Of a DNA stretch of 27,591 nt, positions 25,106 to 27,591 are shown in pieces (the first letter of the stretch is position 1; each line of letters begins with the position of its first letter). The translations under genes and the position numbers were made by a program. Under the pieces are notes generated by a model that did not search any database, was not told the origin of the DNA, and saw only the letters and a list, made by a program, of their open reading frames with translations. Source of the stretch: JBDSLU01 sp039916225 (GTDB lineage Bacteria; Acidobacteriota; Vicinamibacteria; Vicinamibacterales; Vicinamibacteraceae); contig JBDSLU010000242.1 of assembly GCA_039916225.1 (NCBI GenBank), positions 1-27,591 of the forward strand, given 5' to 3'.

Positions 25106-25708
25106 ATGGACGACCCGACGCGGCTCACTCGGGGGACCTACGACGTCGTCGCGCCGCGCTATCTCGAGAAGGCTCGCGATCGCGGGGCGCTCCGGCCGCA
25201 CCTCGATGCCTTCGTCGCCGCGCTGACACCAGGCTCGCGCGTGGTCGATCTCGGGGCCGGCCCGGGATTCGACACCGCGCTTCTCGTCGGGCGAGGACTC
25301 CGGGCCATCGGGATCGACTTCTCGCTGGGCATGCTGAGGGCCGGCGTCGGCGAGTCTCCCGGCGCCCGGTTACAAGGTGACGCGCGGCGGCTGCCGGTGG
25401 CGACCGGCAGCATGGAGGGGGTGTGGGCCAACGCGTCGCTGCTGCACCTGGGGCGCGAGGATGCGCTACGGGCGCTGGCCGACGTCCGCCGGATCCTGCG
25501 CCCCGGCGGCATCCTCTTCGTCTCCGTCAAGGCTGGTGACGGCGCGGCGACCGAGACGGCGCGGTACGGCCTTCCGCGCTTCTTTCAGTACTGGTCGGAT
25601 GCCGATCTCGACGCGGCACTCGAGGGCCACGCCTTCCAGATCCTCACGCGCTCGACGGATCAGGGGGAGCGAGAGCCGTGGCTGACGCGACTCACCCGCC
25701 GTCGCTGA
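25106..25708 (+). CDS. Class I SAM-dependent methyltransferase
   Basis: The protein has 200 residues. TYDVVAPRYLEK near the start is the usual UbiE/methyltransferase-11 opening. Motif I is VVDLGAGPGFDTALL (46-60), followed by AIGIDFSLGML and the acidic LQGDARRLPVATGSMEGVWANASLLHL region. Motif III is LRPGGILFVSVKAGDG. The substrate could be a small molecule, quinone or lipid, and nothing here decides it. The start ATG 25106 has no good Shine-Dalgarno site. A TTAACC 30 nt upstream may be part of a promoter. The next gene is convergent. Confidence 0.83.
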   Translation: MDDPTRLTRGTYDVVAPRYLEKARDRGALRPHLDAFVAALTPGSRVVDLGAGPGFDTALLVGRGLRAIGIDFSLGMLRAGVGESPGARLQGDARRLPVATGSMEGVWANASLLHLGREDALRALADVRRILRPGGILFVSVKAGDGAATETARYGLPRFFQYWSDADLDAALEGHAFQILTRSTDQGEREPWLTRLTRRR

Positions 25709-25729
25709 TCGGCCGGGCGCGGCGGCCCT

Positions 25730-26269
25730 TCAACGGCACTTCACGTCGGGATTCCAGTCGGCGAAGATCCCGGACGAGCTCGGCTTCCAGATCCAGGCGT
25801 GCAGGTACCAGATGCCCAAGCCGTTGGCGCGCTTGAAGGGCTGGCCCATCAGCGTCGGCGGCTGGTCGGACGTCCACTGCGCGATGGGCACGACGTACTC
25901 GACGCCGTTCAAGCGGATCGAGCCGTCGCCCAATTTCTCGTAGACGAGGATCTCCGGCTTCTCGACATCGAGCGTCGCGTCTTGCAGCGCCGGATGTCCG
26001 AAGTGCAAGCCCATCCCGCCGGTCGGCTGGTTCTCGACGCAGTGCGACGTGGCCGGATAGCCGGCCGCGACGGCGGCTTCAGGGTTCCTGAACTTCGCCG
26101 TGGCGGCACGGGCCCGGGCGATGTCGCGATCGACGTCCTCGCCCAAGCCGCTCGGCAGGATGCCTTTGACGGGCTTGATGGTAGCCGGTGCTTCGCCGGT
26201 GGGCGCGCCGGACAGCGCGCCGACGATCAGTAGTGTCAGGGCGCAACCGCCCAGCAGGTCGTAGCGCAT
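25730..26269 (-). CDS. Exported protein of unknown function
   Basis: The protein has 179 residues, 175 of them outside any family I can name with confidence. The N-terminus MRYDLLGGCALTLLIVGALSGAPTGEA is a signal peptide, possibly a lipoprotein-like one, though no LXGC box is well formed. The mature part has GYPATSHCVENQPTGGMGLHFGHP, then PEILVYEKLGDGSIRLNGVEYVVPIAQW, then a Trp/His-rich GIWYLHAWIWKPSSSGIFADWNPDVKC ending. The single Cys of the SHCVENQP segment and the penultimate Cys could pair as a disulfide. Clustered His and Trp suggest metal or haem contact, but that is a guess. The start ATG 26269 has GGGAGG 5 nt upstream. Confidence 0.7.
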   Translation of the reverse strand: MRYDLLGGCALTLLIVGALSGAPTGEAPATIKPVKGILPSGLGEDVDRDIARARAATAKFRNPEAAVAAGYPATSHCVENQPTGGMGLHFGHPALQDATLDVEKPEILVYEKLGDGSIRLNGVEYVVPIAQWTSDQPPTLMGQPFKRANGLGIWYLHAWIWKPSSSGIFADWNPDVKCR

Positions 26270-26392
26270 CGGAGCCTCCCGCACGCGGCGGGCGCCCGAT
26301 GCGTCCGTGCCACGCGCACCCCGACCCTACCGTGGCCGCCTGGCGTCGACGCCTCGATTTGACGAACGAGGACGCCGGACTGACGAACGGCC

Positions 26393-27133
26393 TCAGATCA
26401 TGGAGCCGGGCGTGCGCAGCGCGTCGTGCGCGGCGATCGGTTCCGGGGTCCGGACGGGCTCGGAGGCGTCGAGGAAGCTGAGGTAAGCCAGCAGAGCGCC
26501 CTGATTGTGCTGGCGGACCAGCGTCTGGAGCGCAGTCATGTCGCGCGTGCGCATGGCGTCCAGAATCTGCTGATGCTCCTGCTGCGCCTGCTCGACGCGG
26601 TTGGCGAGGACACCTTTGAAGTAGAACCGCCGCAGGCGATCCCAGCGATCGAGCACCTTCGAGGTCAGATCCTTCACCATGTCGAGGCCGGGCAGCTCGC
26701 TGATCGTCAGGTGGAAGCGACGGTTGAGCGCCGCCCACTCCTCGCGATCGTTGGCCACGAGTGCCGCCTCCATCGCCTCGACTTGTCCGCCGAGCAGGGC
26801 GAGGTCGGAATCGCGTCCCCGCTCCGCGACGAGCCGCGACGCCGACACTTCAAGCCCCTCGAGCACGGTGAAGACGTCGATGATCGAATCCCGCGACACC
26901 GGCGTCACCGACGTGCCGACGTGCGGGATGACCTGGACCAGCGACTCGGCCTGCAGCAGCTGCAGCGCCTCCCGCACCGGAATGATCGACACGTTCAGGC
27001 GACGCGCGAGGTCGTCGATGACCAGACGCTCGCCGGGCTGCAGCTCACACCGCAGGATTGCCTCGCGCAGGGTCCGGTAAACGAACTCCTGCTTTGTTCG
27101 ATGCGGAGCGGAGGCCAGTGTGCCAAACGTCAT
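26393..27133 (-). CDS. GntR-family transcriptional regulator, FCD subfamily
   Basis: The protein has 246 residues. The N-terminal winged helix (about 14-75) reads VYRTLREAILRCELQPGERLVIDDLARRLNVSIIPVREALQLLQAESLV. The C-terminal FCD helical bundle (about 85-215) has VFTVLEGLEVSASRLVAE, NRRFHLTISELPG and HQQILDAMRTRD, with His residues placed to bind a metal and a carboxylate effector. FCD regulators usually control carbohydrate-acid or amino-acid use. It is divergent from the TonB-dependent receptor across a 219-bp spacer containing an A+T patch, so it may regulate that receptor and an unseen uptake operon. The start is ATG 27133. Confidence 0.9.
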   Translation of the reverse strand: MTFGTLASAPHRTKQEFVYRTLREAILRCELQPGERLVIDDLARRLNVSIIPVREALQLLQAESLVQVIPHVGTSVTPVSRDSIIDVFTVLEGLEVSASRLVAERGRDSDLALLGGQVEAMEAALVANDREEWAALNRRFHLTISELPGLDMVKDLTSKVLDRWDRLRRFYFKGVLANRVEQAQQEHQQILDAMRTRDMTALQTLVRQHNQGALLAYLSFLDASEPVRTPEPIAAHDALRTPGSMI

Positions 27134-27202
27134 GCGTTCCTCGGGCTGGACGGGTAACGAGCCGAAAGCGTCCGGCCGATTATCCGGTATCCGACGGGAC
27201 CA

Positions 27203-27232
27203 TTGCGGGATTGTCGCCGCATATGATATACG
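27203..27232. promoter_or_regulatory. A+T patch with overlapping divergent promoter elements
   Basis: CATATGATATACG lies in otherwise GC-rich DNA. On the plus strand TTGCGG (27203-27208) and GATATA (27225-27230) are 16 bp apart. On the minus strand TATCAT lies at 27228-27223. It is the most likely control region for the regulator and receptor genes and a plausible operator for the GntR protein. The exact boxes are uncertain. Confidence 0.4.
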
Positions 27233-27352
27233 TTCTCCTTACAACAAAGGTGCGACGGTTTCCCGTACTCGGTTCAAGGCGGTCCCATCCGCGCGGCAGG
27301 TCGCCGTGCGTGGTGCGGGCCCCGGGCCCGTCCACATCGCTCAGGGGGACGC

Positions 27353-27591
27353 ATGATCGGTGCTTCCGATCGGTCGACTGTTCGTCTTCGCCAACTGCTC
27401 ACCGCCTGTCTGATCGTTCTGGCGCCGCTGTCCCTCGCGCGGACAGCGTCGGCTCAGGCCGTGACCGGCACCATCCTCGGCACCGTGTCGGACTCCTCCG
27501 GCGCCGTCCTCCCCGGTGTCGCCGTCACCGTCAAACAGGCAGAGACCGGCTTCACCCGCACGCTGACTTCCGACTCCAACGGCGAATTCAC
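27353..27591 (+). CDS. TonB-dependent receptor, N-terminal fragment
   Basis: Only 79 codons are in the window, and the gene continues past the right edge. The signal peptide runs through LLTACLIVLAPLSLARTASAQA. TGTILGTVSDSSGAVLPGVAVTVKQAETGFTRTLTSDSNGEF is the carboxypeptidase-regulatory-like domain that starts the large outer-membrane receptors typical of Acidobacteria. These receptors move substrates such as oligosaccharides across the outer membrane using TonB. The start ATG 27353 has AGGGGG 6-7 nt upstream. The receptor identity is inferred from this N-terminal layout, since the plug and barrel are not visible. The divergent FCD regulator is its probable controller. Confidence 0.8.
   Translation, partial: MIGASDRSTVRLRQLLTACLIVLAPLSLARTASAQAVTGTILGTVSDSSGAVLPGVAVTVKQAETGFTRTLTSDSNGEF

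Overview
The window is about two-thirds G+C, densely packed, and looks like chromosome from an Acidobacteriota-type bacterium, most likely the Vicinamibacteria branch. This placement is an inference. It rests on the high G+C, the CarD-type RNA polymerase regulator, the LytS/LytTR pair, a GntR/FCD regulator divergent from a TonB-dependent receptor that starts with a carboxypeptidase-regulatory-like domain, and the generally Acidobacteria-like gene set. There is no phage, transposase, CRISPR array or rRNA. One tRNA-Leu(CAA) is present.

Region 1 (1-7113). The window opens in the N-terminus of an exported Pro/Ala-rich protein. Next is a tight minus-strand operon, transcribed from about 5060 down to 552: a FabF-like ketosynthase, an FAD-dependent oxidoreductase of the geranylgeranyl-reductase type, an ICMT-family membrane methyltransferase and a multi-pass GT-C (PIG-V-like) glycosyltransferase. 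The last three are joined by 4-bp stop/start overlaps. A second ICMT/MddA-like methyltransferase is divergent from the ketosynthase, sharing a TATAAT-bearing spacer of about 40 bp, and is followed by a GT-B-like glycosyltransferase. The set resembles a small lipid or phenolic-lipid tailoring locus and is the best candidate here for an undescribed pathway. Two intergenic arrays of TTGG-type heptamers in inverted orientation lie at the two edges of this block.

Region 2 (7114-13204). This holds a PmtA-like phospholipid N-methyltransferase with a good promoter, a bifunctional homocysteine methyltransferase/methylenetetrahydrofolate reductase, a stand-alone nuoI, then (plus strand) a LytS-type histidine kinase, its LytTR response regulator and signal peptidase I.

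Region 3 (13224-19875). A minus-strand operon runs rex, moaC, long-chain acyl-CoA ligase, YvlD-like membrane protein, with overlapping genes. Divergent from it are an OPT-family transporter and a secreted protein with a C-terminal Ig-like domain.

Region 4 (19845-24671). This holds carD, a terminator, plsC and a DUF4126 membrane protein on the minus strand; an exported SAM methyltransferase coupled to a HIT hydrolase on the plus strand; then YidB-like, DgkA-like and ACT-domain genes on the minus strand. Lipid metabolism recurs throughout the window (plsC, dgkA, pmtA, acyl-CoA ligase, ketosynthase).

Region 5 (24672-27591). tRNA-Leu(CAA) is followed by its terminator and by a second exact copy of its 3' end, then a gene-poor stretch. 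After that come a SAM methyltransferase, an unrecognised exported protein, the GntR/FCD regulator and the start of the TonB-dependent receptor, which runs off the window.

Several genes have a -10 hexamer placed so that the transcript would start at or within 1-2 nt of the start codon, suggesting leaderless mRNAs are used here.
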